59,023 nucleotides of DNA from Thermoproteota archaeon (GCA_030550155.1 JAUQPZ010000006.1:1-59023), one strand, 5' to 3'. Shown: positions 23,619 to 33,584, counted from the stretch's first letter. Notes: generated by a model not told the origin, from the sequence alone. Numbers and translations: made by a program.

Positions 23619-24701
23619 TTGTCGCTGCTGGAACAGTACTTCTATGCGGGTATAGTCTTTGCTGTCGTTTTCGGCGTAGGGCTGATTGTGAGGAGGCTTC
23701 TTATCAGTGTTATCCGTCACTGGGCTGAGAGGACTGAGTCCAAGCTTGATGACGTTATTCTCGGAGCAATTAAAACACCAATCCTTCTTTGGTTTCTCAT
23801 TGGGGGCCTCTACGCGGGTCTCGGCCTAATAATCATTCCAGCCCAGCTCGCCCAAGTCATAGAGCGGGGGTTTCTAGCACTGCTCATCCTGTCTGTCGCT
23901 TGGACGCTGGCAAACATAGCTGCCGGCATTATAAAGTATTATGGAGTGAGGATTGGGGCCGCGATTCAGGTCACGAGTCTCGGGCAGCTCGTCGCGAAGA
24001 TAGTCGTGATCTCCTTGGCTCTTGTTATAGTCTTGTCAGAGCTGGGGATAGAGATAACTCCTTTGGTCGCCTCCCTCGGCATAGGCGCGCTAGCAATCGC
24101 GCTCGCGCTTCAGGACACGTTAGCAAACTTTTTCTCGGGATTCTACGTCTTGGCTGAAAAGTCAATCAGAGTCGGCGACTTCATCAGCATAGAGGGAGTT
24201 GGTGAGGGGACGGTAATCGATATCGGCTGGAGGACCACCAAGATACATACTCTACCCAACAATGTCATAATAGTGCCCAACAAAAAGCTGGCAGAGTCAA
24301 TAGTGACCAACTATGACCTGCCCGAGCGGGAATTGTCACTTTCAACAACGATAGGTGTAAGCTATGACGAGGACCCTGACAGAGTAGAGCAAATACTTCT
24401 CGACGAGGCCACTAGGGCTGTCTCCGAGATAGGCGGCGCGAATCCCAGCTTCACCCCCCTCATAAGGTTCGCCCCAGGAGAGTATTCCCTCAACTATACA
24501 ATTATCTGGAGGGCCAACAGCGTGAGGGAGCGTGGCTTACAGATCCATGAGATGAATAAGAGGCTGGTCAAGAGGTTGAGGCAGGAGGGTGTCGAGATCC
24601 CCTACCCAGCCCGCGTAATCTACCTTAAGGGTTCGACAGCTGATTCCGAGAAGAGGGCTCTGAGACTGGGTAGAAAAAGGGGGCCTCAGGGTGTTAAATG
24701 A
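23619..24701 (+). CDS. Small-conductance mechanosensitive channel (MscS family)
   Basis: The channel opens on membrane tension to release solutes. About 5 predicted membrane helices fill the first 180 residues, the last two being the pore-forming TM3 (ITPLVASLGIGALAIALALQDTLANFFSG), which carries the Gly/Ala-rich MscS signature. The beta domain follows (IRVGDFISIEGVGEGTVIDIGWRTTKI) and the PNNVIIVPNKKLA motif is diagnostic. Length 360 aa is longer than E. coli MscS (286) because of the additional N-terminal helices. TTG 23619 is the start; no ATG fits better. It follows tRNA-Gln by about 160 nt. Confidence 0.92.
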   Translation: MSLLEQYFYAGIVFAVVFGVGLIVRRLLISVIRHWAERTESKLDDVILGAIKTPILLWFLIGGLYAGLGLIIIPAQLAQVIERGFLALLILSVAWTLANIAAGIIKYYGVRIGAAIQVTSLGQLVAKIVVISLALVIVLSELGIEITPLVASLGIGALAIALALQDTLANFFSGFYVLAEKSIRVGDFISIEGVGEGTVIDIGWRTTKIHTLPNNVIIVPNKKLAESIVTNYDLPERELSLSTTIGVSYDEDPDRVEQILLDEATRAVSEIGGANPSFTPLIRFAPGEYSLNYTIIWRANSVRERGLQIHEMNKRLVKRLRQEGVEIPYPARVIYLKGSTADSEKRALRLGRKRGPQGVK

Positions 24702-24749
24702 TTTTTATGGGCTGTGGCGCCCCGCTTTGTATCGACTTTAATGGTAGGG

Positions 24750-24758
24750 TTTATATAG
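24750..24758 (+). promoter_or_regulatory. TATA-like box for the Lrp-type regulator
   Basis: TTTATATAG, centred about 28 nt before the ATG at 24782, matches an archaeal TATA box with leaderless initiation. Confidence 0.5.
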
Positions 24759-24781
24759 TTGTGTTCAGGAATTCAGAATAA

Positions 24782-25249
24782 ATGTTGAAAAAAATCGATG
24801 AAATCGACCTCAAGCTGCTACACATACTCTGTCAGCACGGGCGTGCCTCCTATAGGGAGCTGGCAAAGGCCCTAGGCGTCTCGGTAGCGACTGTGGCTTA
24901 CAGGATCTCGAGGCTTCAGAGGCAAGGACTGATCAAGGGGTTCACGGCGGTTTTGGATTACTCAAAGTTCGGGCTTGACATTACCGCTGTTATTGAGCTG
25001 GTGATTAGGGAGGGTAGGCTCCTCGAGGTTCAGAAGGAGTTGGCTAATGAGCCAAATGTGGTGGCGGTCTACGACGTTACAGGCGAGGTAGACTCGATAG
25101 TTGTGGCAAAGTTCAGGGATAGGCAGGAGCTAAGCCAGTTCATTAAGAGGGTTTTACGCATGCCTTACGTGGAGAGGACATCGACACACATTGTTTTAGA
25201 GGTCGTCAAGGAGGATTTTAACTCGCTCCGACCGACTCAGACAATCTAG
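24782..25249 (+). CDS. Lrp/AsnC-family transcription regulator
   Basis: An N-terminal winged helix-turn-helix (IDEIDLKLLHILCQHGRASY, with ALGVSVATVAYRISRL as recognition helix) and a C-terminal RAM/Lrp effector domain (NVVAVYDVTGEVDSIVVAKF) are both present in the typical 155-residue length. Such regulators bind amino acids and control nitrogen or central metabolism. It is convergent with the glutamate synthase operon, overlapping it by 4 nt; regulation of that operon is a plausible inference. Confidence 0.93.
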   Translation: MLKKIDEIDLKLLHILCQHGRASYRELAKALGVSVATVAYRISRLQRQGLIKGFTAVLDYSKFGLDITAVIELVIREGRLLEVQKELANEPNVVAVYDVTGEVDSIVVAKFRDRQELSQFIKRVLRMPYVERTSTHIVLEVVKEDFNSLRPTQTI

Positions 25250-27297
25250 CCCTCCTCAGGCTGAACCACGCTAGTCTGAGGCCATTGCCTCGGATAGATC
25301 ACTGTGAAAGGCTCATGCCTTATGACATGGCTGACCTCTTCTTGGAGATTAAACACCTCGGCGAACTCTTGGAGATAGCTACCCAACAGAGAAACGTCTT
25401 CGTTATTCAAAAGTCTATATTCGGAAACAAGCTCTTTCCAGTATTTACTCGTGTAGAGTTTTGAGACTGCTTTGAAGGTCTCGCTCGGTAGAATCCCCTT
25501 TAATGTTTGGAGAGAAAAATCTGCTAAGCTGGCAATCTTGCCGTATGTGGTCTCAGGCAACAACCCTTCTAAAACAAGACCCCACAAGTATCTCAGAACG
25601 TCAACTCTGGGTGGGGCGAGACCTATCTTGCTTGGACTGACTCTACCCCTAATATAGATTCTTCCTCCAACCATCCCACTCGCGACGCAGTTGCCGGCCA
25701 CCTCAACGTCCGTTCCCAAATAATTTAATCCGAGAACCACGATGATCCCTCCCGCCATATATTCGCCGAGATAATCATCGACCCTTCCACCCACTATCAG
25801 TATGGGCTTCCGGTCCCTAAATTCCCTCATCTGGATTCCGCAGCGGTTGCCTGCGTTGCCCTTGATGTATATCTTGCCCCCCTGAAAGGCCTGTGCCAAT
25901 ACATCTCTCGCATCACCATGCACAATTATGCTGCCATCCGTCATTACATCGCCCACATCGTCTTGGACATTGCCAAACACCTCGATTCGGAGGCCTGCAT
26001 TCAGGTTTCCGAGACAGTTGCCAGGTGTGCCGAAGATTCTCAGCTTTGCGGTAGACTTGATGCCGACGCCGATATATCTCTGTCCCCTAACTCCATGGAT
26101 ATTAACCTCCAACGCACTCGACTTTAGCCTCTCACGTATCACCTTGTTAAGCTTCTGGTAATCCATGTGTGAGGCATCTATCATGTCCGCGCTGAAGGGC
26201 TTAGCAGTTGAAACATGAGTTAATCCGTGAAACCTTTCGGGGAGTGCGCGGCCTGGGTACAGTATTCCTCTCTTAAGCGAGGCAAGGAAATACTCCCCGG
26301 GCTCGAGTGTCCAGACGCGGGCGGCCGGGCTTATAGTTCGTATCTGCGCCTCCTCGCTAGCGGCGAAAACATAGTTCTCATCCTGACCTACAACTATGGG
26401 TCTGAACTTGAATCTATCTGCGAAGGCAAGGAGATAGACGTCATACCCGTCGCAGTATCCAGCGATGACGCTAAATGGGCCGTCAAGCCTTGCTCCACGC
26501 CACCTATGCAGAAGCTTGACGGTCTCATGGTCGACTATGCCGTTGGTAAACCTGTTGCAAAGGATCTTTGCAACTTCTTGGACATTGAGGTGTTGGAAAT
26601 TTGTAAGATAGTCGAGGAGATAGGCTATGACCTCGCTGTCCGTTCCTACAAAGCTTGCATAGCCGAGGGACCACAGCAGCTCCATGTTAGCTCCGAAGGA
26701 GCTTATGTCGCCGTTATGAACTATAGCCCAGTCCCCGCTCGCGAAGGGGTGAGACCAGATCGGATACCTGCCCGGCGAGTTAGTGGGCTGCCTCGTATGA
26801 GCAATCCAGAGATCCCCCTGATAGCCCTTGGATTCAATGCCGTACATTTCATAAACATCGGCAGGGTAACCGATTCCCTTAAAGACATCGACATACCGGC
26901 CCCAGGAGTAGATCCGCCCCCTAAACCCATCTTTACTCAGCTCCATGTTAATCTCTTGGACGGCTCTCCAGAGCTTTATTGCATCCGCCTTGACATACAT
27001 GTTGTATGAGGCTAAGTTTCTTTCAGTTGGAGTGTACTCCAGAACCGGCTGTGACATCTGGCTATCTGGAAGATGGGCTCTGAGAGAATTGTAGACATGC
27101 TTGGCATCCTCCTCTGTTTTTGCGAATAGCTTGACCTTACTTCTCTGGTCCGCGCCGAGTTTGAATGTTGCAAAGCCTGCTCCAAGCCTGCTTCCCCTAT
27201 ATCTCACGCACTCGATTCCGCTGAGCGCCACGCTTGGCTGTATGGGCTTAGAATGTACTAATCTTAGTACCCCAAATATGCCGCAGCCCGACTTCAC
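25246..27297 (-). CDS. Glutamate synthase-type protein: class II glutamine amidotransferase fused to GXGXG domain
   Basis: Residues 5-330 form an N-terminal-nucleophile amidotransferase: CGIFGVLRL supplies the Cys, and AHTRQPTNSPGRYPIWSHPF, VHNGDISS and the VGTDSEVIAYL region are conserved. The encoded start MKSGC means four residues must be removed to expose the Cys. Residues 390-600 form a glutamate synthase C-terminal beta-helix (GXGXG) with repeated GNxG turns such as GNAGNRCGIQMRE and MVGGRIYIRG. Ammonia released would be channelled to the FMN protein of the same operon. Fusion of these two domains in one chain, with the FMN domain separate, differs from canonical GltB. Start is GTG 27297. 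Confidence 0.88.
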   Translation of the reverse strand: MKSGCGIFGVLRLVHSKPIQPSVALSGIECVRYRGSRLGAGFATFKLGADQRSKVKLFAKTEEDAKHVYNSLRAHLPDSQMSQPVLEYTPTERNLASYNMYVKADAIKLWRAVQEINMELSKDGFRGRIYSWGRYVDVFKGIGYPADVYEMYGIESKGYQGDLWIAHTRQPTNSPGRYPIWSHPFASGDWAIVHNGDISSFGANMELLWSLGYASFVGTDSEVIAYLLDYLTNFQHLNVQEVAKILCNRFTNGIVDHETVKLLHRWRGARLDGPFSVIAGYCDGYDVYLLAFADRFKFRPIVVGQDENYVFAASEEAQIRTISPAARVWTLEPGEYFLASLKRGILYPGRALPERFHGLTHVSTAKPFSADMIDASHMDYQKLNKVIRERLKSSALEVNIHGVRGQRYIGVGIKSTAKLRIFGTPGNCLGNLNAGLRIEVFGNVQDDVGDVMTDGSIIVHGDARDVLAQAFQGGKIYIKGNAGNRCGIQMREFRDRKPILIVGGRVDDYLGEYMAGGIIVVLGLNYLGTDVEVAGNCVASGMVGGRIYIRGRVSPSKIGLAPPRVDVLRYLWGLVLEGLLPETTYGKIASLADFSLQTLKGILPSETFKAVSKLYTSKYWKELVSEYRLLNNEDVSLLGSYLQEFAEVFNLQEEVSHVIRHEPFTVIYPRQWPQTSVVQPEEG

Positions 27298-27313
27298 CTG
27301 AGTGACTTGGAAG

Positions 27314-28333
27314 CTATTCTCCAGCCGGCTTCACCCCAAGTTTGTAAAGGATATCGTGTGGGAGGTCTAGGGCCCTAAACAGCTCTCTGCTGCCGACTAT
27401 TGTGCTCTGGTAAGAGCTAACGCCCGCGGCCCCCATCAAGAGCTTAATCTCCCTCTGCATGCCTATCAAGAGATTTTCAAGCCTCTCAGACAACAGCCTT
27501 CCAGCCAGGTCTTGCCTATAGTCGACCGCTATCCGCCACGCATCCTTGATGATACATGCGTCGGCTCCTAGACCCCCCAGCTTGAAAATGTCGGCGCTCC
27601 CCCTAATCCTGCTACCAGACGCTATGAGCCCTACCATATAGCGGGTAGGGTAGTCTCCTATCTTATCAGCTTTCAGGGCGCGGTCGGCCAGAGACAGAGC
27701 CAATTCAAGAGGCACATCGCCTCCGAGGTCTTCATCGATTATTAGTGCCTTAAACCCTGCGTGGGCGATTTTGACATAGATTGTGGGCTGAGAGTAGCAT
27801 GGAAGCCTCGCAACTAATTGGCTTGATTCGGGGAAACGAGCATGCAGAGCCTCTAAGACTGATTGGAATTTTTGGTCGTCAACTCTGATCACTAAGGGTC
27901 CATATCTATCTGTGGATGACGCTGCTGAGGTGTCCTCGAGAAAGACAAACCTCCGAATCTCTCTTTGGATCGATGGTGGTTGCCCAGACTCTAGATGGAC
28001 ACCGACGCCCATTCGGAAGCATGCTAAGAGAAGGGGCGGAATATGTGATGGTTCACAGCCAATAAGACCACCCAGAATTATTGGCATCGAGAGCCTTAGT
28101 TCACTGTCGAAGAGTAGTATCTCTGTCTCTGTTGGCTCTCTATAGGGGTCTATGCTGGGTCTCGTGACCTGCGCGCCGTCTGAGACTATGTGGTCCAGTA
28201 TGAATTGGGGTTTTTCGACGAATGGGGGATTTGTGGCCCCCATGCTGGTTATGGGCGGCTCTCCAGGTGTCTTCCCCTCGACTCCCGCAAGAGCTCTGAG
28301 ATTCAGAACTATGTCTTGTCTCCAAACACTCAT
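27314..28333 (-). CDS. Degenerate FMN-domain paralogue of glutamate synthase, lacking Fe-S cysteines
   Basis: The 339-residue chain has the sequence rhythm of the glutamate synthase FMN/TIM-barrel domain ([77 protein letters not shown]). It lacks the C-x5-C-x4-C of its larger neighbour and the conserved H-x-x-K/GxGG blocks are poorly kept. It is probably a regulatory or structural partner rather than a catalyst; this is inference. It overlaps the FMN gene upstream by 4 nt (ATGA) and precedes the amidotransferase gene by 16 nt. Confidence 0.65.
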   Translation of the reverse strand: MSVWRQDIVLNLRALAGVEGKTPGEPPITSMGATNPPFVEKPQFILDHIVSDGAQVTRPSIDPYREPTETEILLFDSELRLSMPIILGGLIGCEPSHIPPLLLACFRMGVGVHLESGQPPSIQREIRRFVFLEDTSAASSTDRYGPLVIRVDDQKFQSVLEALHARFPESSQLVARLPCYSQPTIYVKIAHAGFKALIIDEDLGGDVPLELALSLADRALKADKIGDYPTRYMVGLIASGSRIRGSADIFKLGGLGADACIIKDAWRIAVDYRQDLAGRLLSERLENLLIGMQREIKLLMGAAGVSSYQSTIVGSRELFRALDLPHDILYKLGVKPAGE

Positions 28334-29667
28334 GAGTACGAGTCTTCACCCCTAATCCCCAAAACCCTCAGCGATGGTTCACTAACGTTAACACCAACCA
28401 GGAGGTCTCTTCGCCCCCTCAGCTCTTCTATACTCTTCATCCCCAGCCTTTCTAGGATAAGCTTCAACTCCGCGGACCAACCTTCTATCAGATTGGTTAC
28501 CCAGCGGGTTGATGCCTCGAGTGAGAGCATTTTTCTCGGATTTTCATCAATCCTGTTAGTAATAACCGCGGGGCAGAACCCTATGTGACACTTATGCACC
28601 ATTATGCAGCCCATCGCGATCAGAGCGGCGGTCCCGATTGAGGGGATGTCGGCGCCGAGCGCGACCAACTTTGCCGCGTCCTCAGCGGAGCTGACCCTGC
28701 CTGCAGCAATAACTGTGAACCCTTCTCTCAGCCCCTCTCTCCGAAGCATCGAGTCGGCCGCAGCCACCGCAAGCTCTATCGGGATCCCAACATTGTCCCT
28801 GACAACCGCTGGAGCGGCTCCTGTTCCAGCTCCCTGCCCGTCTATTATTATGCCATCGGCGCCCATTCTGGCAACTCCAGATGCAATGTATGGGATGTAG
28901 TTAGTTGCAGCTACCTTGACGATGACAGGCTTTCCTGTAGCCTCTTTGAGAGCCCAGATCCTCTGCTCTAAATCCTCAATCGAGTAAATATCGTGGTGGG
29001 GTGCGGGCGAGATCGCGTCCACACCCACGGGTATCCTCCTCGTCAGAGATATTATCTCGACGACTTTAGCTCCGGGGAGGTGTCCGCCTATGCCAGGCTT
29101 AGCTCCCTGCCCTATCTTGATAACTACCGCGACACCCCTGTTCAAAACATCTAAGTCCAGTCCGAACCTTGCGGAAGCCCACTGTATCGCTATCCTCCTA
29201 CACATCCCTACCTCGGGGTGTAGGCCACCCTCACCCACGCCGGCGAGAGTACCCGTCAGGTCTGCGGCCCTCGCAATGGCGGTATTGGGTATTCCGCTCA
29301 GCGCCCCGAAAGACATATCGCCAAGATACAGGGGATGCCTCATCCAGAGGCGGTCATAGAAGGCATAGATTGAATCGGTTACATCCTCTGGAACGTCGAG
29401 AGGCGGCTCACTCTCTCCACCGCCCTCATCTAGCTCCCGCTTAAAAAAAACCCGGTCTATAATTCTCGAAGTCTCAAACTTGCAGCGATCCCAGACCATC
29501 TGGGGCCTCCCAGAAGTAGCAAGACGCCTGATGTGCTCGATACGAGCCTCTGTCCAGAACTCTGTGTTATTTTTCTTGGGAAGCGAGAGATACCTGTCCA
29601 TCACCACCAGGTTTGACCTGACACCTGTAGCGTCCCTTGTCAAATTAGCGGTAACCATCTGTTTCAC
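28330..29667 (-). CDS. Glutamate synthase FMN/Fe-S domain protein
   Basis: This is the archaeal-type glutamate synthase synthase domain, which reductively aminates 2-oxoglutarate with ammonia from the amidotransferase subunit. Conserved blocks are visible: GMSFGALSG-type [88 protein letters not shown] and the 3Fe-4S cysteines in [14 protein letters not shown]. At 445 aa the size is typical. A TATA-like box near 29698-29707 precedes ATG 29667 or 29658. It heads the three-gene operon. Confidence 0.92.
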   Translation of the reverse strand: MKQMVTANLTRDATGVRSNLVVMDRYLSLPKKNNTEFWTEARIEHIRRLATSGRPQMVWDRCKFETSRIIDRVFFKRELDEGGGESEPPLDVPEDVTDSIYAFYDRLWMRHPLYLGDMSFGALSGIPNTAIARAADLTGTLAGVGEGGLHPEVGMCRRIAIQWASARFGLDLDVLNRGVAVVIKIGQGAKPGIGGHLPGAKVVEIISLTRRIPVGVDAISPAPHHDIYSIEDLEQRIWALKEATGKPVIVKVAATNYIPYIASGVARMGADGIIIDGQGAGTGAAPAVVRDNVGIPIELAVAAADSMLRREGLREGFTVIAAGRVSSAEDAAKLVALGADIPSIGTAALIAMGCIMVHKCHIGFCPAVITNRIDENPRKMLSLEASTRWVTNLIEGWSAELKLILERLGMKSIEELRGRRDLLVGVNVSEPSLRVLGIRGEDSYS

Positions 29668-29776
29668 CTGTCTGGTTGACGTGTTTAATCCACTGTAGAA
29701 TATTAACCTTTTCTTGACGGACGCTTATAAGTATTTAGCGTAGTTCAACAAAATCCAAAGAAACGCTACTAAAAGA

Positions 29777-30544
29777 TCAGGCCTCCCGGACCTTGGGCCC
29801 TCTAACGTTCCGCCTCTCCTCACCTCTATAAAGGACATTCCATAGAGGCATGTGCGCGAGCTTCACGATTCTCGCGTAAAAGTATTTCATCTCTCCGATT
29901 GAGTCAACATAGCTCGCGACTTCCCTCCCATTCTCGGTCATGTATCTCAGAAATCCCCCTCTCGGCTCCTCCTCACTCTCCACATAGAGGAACACTGGGA
30001 GCGCGTTTGCGTCGTAGTAGTCGAACACAGGCGCGATGACGCCGAGGATTGAGTGTCCGTTGTGTTTAAAGCTCCAAATCGGCGATGAGGAATACTCCTC
30101 GGAGAGAATGAGCAGAGTTCTGATCAGTACGGTCATCTCCTTAGCTTTGGTTAGGACAGGCCTTATTGCATTGTTGACCGTCTTGTTCTTTAGAGACTTG
30201 GTCAGGAAGTCTGGGGGAGACTCTATGTCCATTACGGCTCCGTAAACGTATCTCGGGTCATCGCCTGAGTTCGTGAAGTAGCTCTCTTCTTGCCCTATGC
30301 TTCTGTAGGCGAGGAAGGCGCCGGGCTTAGTGTCGGAGGATAACCTCGTGTAGCAGAAGAGAGGAAGATTTCCCCTCCAGTATGGAATGAGGAAAAGGCT
30401 TCCTATAATCTGCTCGCGGCCCAAGGTGAAATACCAGAATAACCCGTCTGGCTCCGGCTTGTTAAGAACTAGCCTGGCTAGATTCCTAAGGTCCACAACC
30501 TCCACCGCTATGGGAGGCCTCACCCTCTTTGGACTCACACTCAT
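29777..30544 (-). CDS. Hypothetical protein (255 aa)
   Basis: I do not recognise a family. The product starts MSVSPKRVRPPIAVEVVDLRN after choosing ATG 30544, about 28 nt downstream of the TATA-like CTTAAATAG (30570-30578); the ORF-track start at 30598 would precede the box. It is soluble, with a beta-rich middle containing an aromatic-rich segment (WYFTLGREQIIGSLFLIPYW) and a C-terminal region rich in Tyr (DSIGEMKYFYARIV). No Cys or metal motif. Composition matches the surrounding chromosome. Confidence 0.55.
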   Translation of the reverse strand: MSVSPKRVRPPIAVEVVDLRNLARLVLNKPEPDGLFWYFTLGREQIIGSLFLIPYWRGNLPLFCYTRLSSDTKPGAFLAYRSIGQEESYFTNSGDDPRYVYGAVMDIESPPDFLTKSLKNKTVNNAIRPVLTKAKEMTVLIRTLLILSEEYSSSPIWSFKHNGHSILGVIAPVFDYYDANALPVFLYVESEEEPRGGFLRYMTENGREVASYVDSIGEMKYFYARIVKLAHMPLWNVLYRGEERRNVRGPKVREA

Positions 30545-30569
30545 CGTCAAGACCCAACTAGCTGCCTCG

Positions 30570-30578
30570 CTATTTAAG
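30570..30578 (-). promoter_or_regulatory. TATA-like box for the hypothetical gene at 29.8 kb
   Basis: CTTAAATAG on the minus strand, about 26-34 nt before ATG 30544, sits where a leaderless promoter is expected and decides the start codon. Confidence 0.4.
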
Positions 30579-30733
30579 CGGTTCTCGCCCAACTGCAAGA
30601 GAGGCCGCTCTCCCCCTTAAAATATAAGGGATATCCTCCACAGGAAGACACACTACTCAGATATTCACATAGAAGGATCTGGATGATCCGTGCAAAATGT
30701 TGATTAAAGGCTTCAAGTACTCTAATTCAGGCG

Positions 30734-31294
30734 GTGGTTTGTGAACTGAGGCTAAAAGAGCTTAGAAGGGCTGTCTTGATCGGGAGGTTCCAGCCTTTCC
30801 ATTTGGGGCACCTCTCAGCTGTAAGGGAGATATTGGAGGAGTTCGATGAGGCGGTAATCGCCATAGGAAGTAGCCAGTTCAGCCACACTTTTGAAAACCC
30901 ATTCACGGCAGGCGAAAGAATAGAGATGATTAGGCTTGCCCTAGATGAGGATGGCCAAGACCTTTCAAGAATAATTACTGTGACTGTGCCGGACATCGGT
31001 GAGCACAAGCTCTGGGTCCAGAGGCTTGTCTCCACATGCCCAAAATTCCAGGTCGCATACACCAACAACCCATTCGTAAAGCTTCTTCTCGTCGAGCAGG
31101 GGATAGAGGTTAGAGAGGCAAAACTCTTAAACAGAGAGGTTCTGAGCGCAACTAGGGTAAGGTTCTTGATGGCTGAGGATGGGGACTGGAAAAAATACCT
31201 CCCCCCAATCGTCGCCGAATATATCGAGAGGATCGGTGGAGTGGAGAGAATCAAGATCGTCAGGGGCTCAGCAACAAGCTCCCTAATCAGGTGA
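30734..31294 (+). CDS. nadM: Nicotinamide-nucleotide adenylyltransferase (archaeal NadM)
   Basis: The enzyme transfers AMP from ATP to NMN to make NAD. The nucleotidylyltransferase signature G-R-F-Q-P-F-H-x-G-H is exact in IGRFQPFHLGHLSAV, and SATRVRFLM matches the I-S-S/G-T-x-x-R motif. PDIGEHKLWVQRL and YTNNPFVKLLL are typical of archaeal NadM. Length 186 aa is normal. GTG start; stop overlaps the next GTG by 4 nt. Confidence 0.93.
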   Translation: MVCELRLKELRRAVLIGRFQPFHLGHLSAVREILEEFDEAVIAIGSSQFSHTFENPFTAGERIEMIRLALDEDGQDLSRIITVTVPDIGEHKLWVQRLVSTCPKFQVAYTNNPFVKLLLVEQGIEVREAKLLNREVLSATRVRFLMAEDGDWKKYLPPIVAEYIERIGGVERIKIVRGSATSSLIR

Positions 31295-31701
31295 ACTGGT
31301 TGAGGACAATACTTGTGAAGCTAATAGGCCTAGAGCCCCTCTCAACCACCATCGCGTACGAGCTCTCAGATCTTTTGTCAGAGAAGGGAGGATTTGCACT
31401 TCCTAGAGAACACGATGTGGTGGTTGATCTTTCTCTCATGTTAGACAGTGACTTGAGCGTTCCACAACTTGTTAGGTGGCTGGAGAACATTTTGGACAGG
31501 CTCGGATTGGAGGGTGGCTACTCTGTTGAGCTTGCTCAGGACAGTATCATGATAAGGGCGACCTCTGAGGAGAGGGTTGCGAGGGTCGCAGCGGCTTTGA
31601 AGAGACCAAGCGTGTCGGTTGAGACCTGCCCACACTGTGGCTTCACCACACCTTACCCCGAAATTATGCGTGAACACATAAAAATTCATTACCTTCTCTA
31701 A
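31291..31701 (+). CDS. Protein with C-terminal C2H2 zinc finger (136 aa)
   Basis: The C terminus CPHCGFTTPYPEIMREHIKIH has the C-x2-C-x12-H-x3/4-H spacing of a C2H2 zinc finger. The preceding 115 residues form an alpha/beta domain (LVRWLENILDRLGLEGGYSVEL; SIMIRATSEERVARVAAAL) resembling a small ligand- or nucleic-acid-binding fold. Archaeal C2H2 proteins are few; a DNA- or RNA-binding role is inferred from the finger only. It is translationally coupled to nadM (GTG within the nadM stop region). Confidence 0.7.
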   Translation: MNWLRTILVKLIGLEPLSTTIAYELSDLLSEKGGFALPREHDVVVDLSLMLDSDLSVPQLVRWLENILDRLGLEGGYSVELAQDSIMIRATSEERVARVAAALKRPSVSVETCPHCGFTTPYPEIMREHIKIHYLL

Positions 31702-31772
31702 CTTTCAAGTAGAGATGAGCAGAGAAGCTTGGCTTGCTGGGGTGATGCCTTCTGGAGCGAATTGAATGTGAC

Positions 31773-33461
31773 GTGGCCGTGATTGGCTCCGGTCTTGCGG
31801 GGTTGAGGGCTGCTATAGAGGCTGCAAGGACTGGGCGAGGAAAGGTTCGTGTCGCAGTTGTCACTAAAACTCAGCCCATGAGGTCTCACAGCGTATCAGC
31901 TGAGGGTGGCACGGCTGCCGTTCTTTATCCGGAGGAGGGCGACTCGTTTGAGTCACATATATGGGACACCGTGAAGGGCAGCGACTTTCTCGCTGACCAA
32001 GACGCGGTTGAGAGATATGTAAGCCTCGCACCTCTAGAGATTATACAGCTTGAACATTGGGGAATGCCTTGGTCTCGGAGGAAGGATGGAAAGATCGCTC
32101 AGAGATACTTTGGGGGGCAGAGCTACCCCCGCGCCTGCTATGCTGAGGACAGGGTTGGTTTTTACGAGATGAGCACACTCTACGATACCTGCCTGAAATA
32201 TGATGAGATAGTGTTTTACGATGAGTGGTATGCTACCAAGATATTGAAAAACAATGGGCGTTTCGCAGGCGTTGTAGCAATGAATCTGAAGAATGGGGAG
32301 CCCGCTGTCTTCAGCGCTAAGGCCGGGGTTCTGGCAACTGGCGGCGCAGGCAGGATATACAGCTTCGCCACATTTGGGCATAGCTCGACTCCCGACGGTT
32401 ACGCAATTGCATTCCGGGCAGGAATGCCGTTAAAGGATATGGAGTTTGTACAGTTCCACCCCACGGGCCTTGTCCCAAGCGGAATCCTGATCACTGAGGC
32501 GTCGCGAGGTGAGGGAGGGATTCTTCGTAACAAAAACGGCGAGAGGTTCATGGAGAGGTATGCCCCCAAGGCAAAAGACTTGGCACCTAGAGACATTGTT
32601 TCGCGGGCTATGGTAACCGAGATTAGAGAGGGCAGAGGGCTTAAGACGGAGGATGGGGAGGACTACCTTCTGCTCGACCTAACAGTCCTTGAACCAGAGA
32701 TAGTTAAGAAGAGATTGACGAGCATCAGGGAGATATGTATCCGCACGGCTAACATAGACCCGCTCAACGAACCCATACCTGTGAGGCCGGTCGCCCACTA
32801 TTACATGGGTGGCGTTGACGTAAACATTGACGGCGCAACAGAGTTACCGGGTCTCTGGGCGGCGGGAGAGGTATCCTGTGTCTCCATAAATGGCGCCAAC
32901 AGGCTGGGTTCAAACTCTACAAGCGAGTGCCTGGTTTGGGGCAGGATAACGGGGGAGCTGGCCGCGAGATTCGCGATGACTCATCAACCCGTCGAACCCG
33001 TAAAAGAGGACGTTGAATTAGAGGAGAGAAGAATATTTGATAAACTTTTGGGACCCGCGCCGAGGTTAAACCCGTACAACGTGAAGAGGGAGATTCAGTC
33101 TATCATGGAGCGGCATTTCCACGTTTTCAGAGAACAGGAGAGTATGGAGGAGGGTCTGAGAAAGCTGAGGAATTTGAGGGCTGAGATGGAGCTAGGAGTT
33201 GAGGATAAGAGCAGATACTACAACACGAACCTCATGAATGTCTTGGAAATTGAATGCATGATTGATGTTTGTGAAGTGATAGGCGCCGCCGCTGTCCATA
33301 GGCGTGAGAGCAGGGGCGCACACGCGAGGGTTGACTATCCGAAAAGAGACGACGAGAACTGGCTAAACCACATCTTAGCCTACAGGGTGGTCGGAGGAAT
33401 AGAATTCGCGTACAAACAAGTGGTCTTGACCAAATATAAGCCAGTGGAGCGCACCTACTAA
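31773..33461 (+). CDS. sdhA: Succinate dehydrogenase/fumarate reductase flavoprotein subunit
   Basis: The FAD-binding subunit oxidises succinate or reduces fumarate. The GxGxxG dinucleotide fold is AVIGSGLAGLRAAIEA, and the His-FAD attachment region is SHSVSAEGGTAA. Active-site blocks include QFHPTG, EASRGEGG, ERYAPKAKDLAPRDIVSRAM and PVRPVAHYYMGGVDVN. The C-terminal domain ends with WLNHILAYRVVG. Start GTG 31773 is used, but the frame is open 30 nt further upstream to CTG or ATT codons and homologues usually have 5-10 more residues, so the exact start is uncertain. Iron-sulfur and anchor subunits (SdhB, C, D) are not adjacent. Confidence 0.93.
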   Translation: MAVIGSGLAGLRAAIEAARTGRGKVRVAVVTKTQPMRSHSVSAEGGTAAVLYPEEGDSFESHIWDTVKGSDFLADQDAVERYVSLAPLEIIQLEHWGMPWSRRKDGKIAQRYFGGQSYPRACYAEDRVGFYEMSTLYDTCLKYDEIVFYDEWYATKILKNNGRFAGVVAMNLKNGEPAVFSAKAGVLATGGAGRIYSFATFGHSSTPDGYAIAFRAGMPLKDMEFVQFHPTGLVPSGILITEASRGEGGILRNKNGERFMERYAPKAKDLAPRDIVSRAMVTEIREGRGLKTEDGEDYLLLDLTVLEPEIVKKRLTSIREICIRTANIDPLNEPIPVRPVAHYYMGGVDVNIDGATELPGLWAAGEVSCVSINGANRLGSNSTSECLVWGRITGELAARFAMTHQPVEPVKEDVELEERRIFDKLLGPAPRLNPYNVKREIQSIMERHFHVFREQESMEEGLRKLRNLRAEMELGVEDKSRYYNTNLMNVLEIECMIDVCEVIGAAAVHRRESRGAHARVDYPKRDDENWLNHILAYRVVGGIEFAYKQVVLTKYKPVERTY

Positions 33462-33584
33462 ACTATTTCTAAGACACCGCACGCGAACCTTCGGGCATAA
33501 CTATCTACATCCACGTCTTTATTCTAAGTACTTCATCAGAGCCAATAGCTTTTGCAGTATTCAGAAATGTAATTATCAACAAGC

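Noticed and set aside
26227-27009. 260-aa plus-strand ORF
   Set aside because: It lies entirely antisense to the GATase-GXGXG gene, has no family motif and no promoter. It is a codon-bias shadow.
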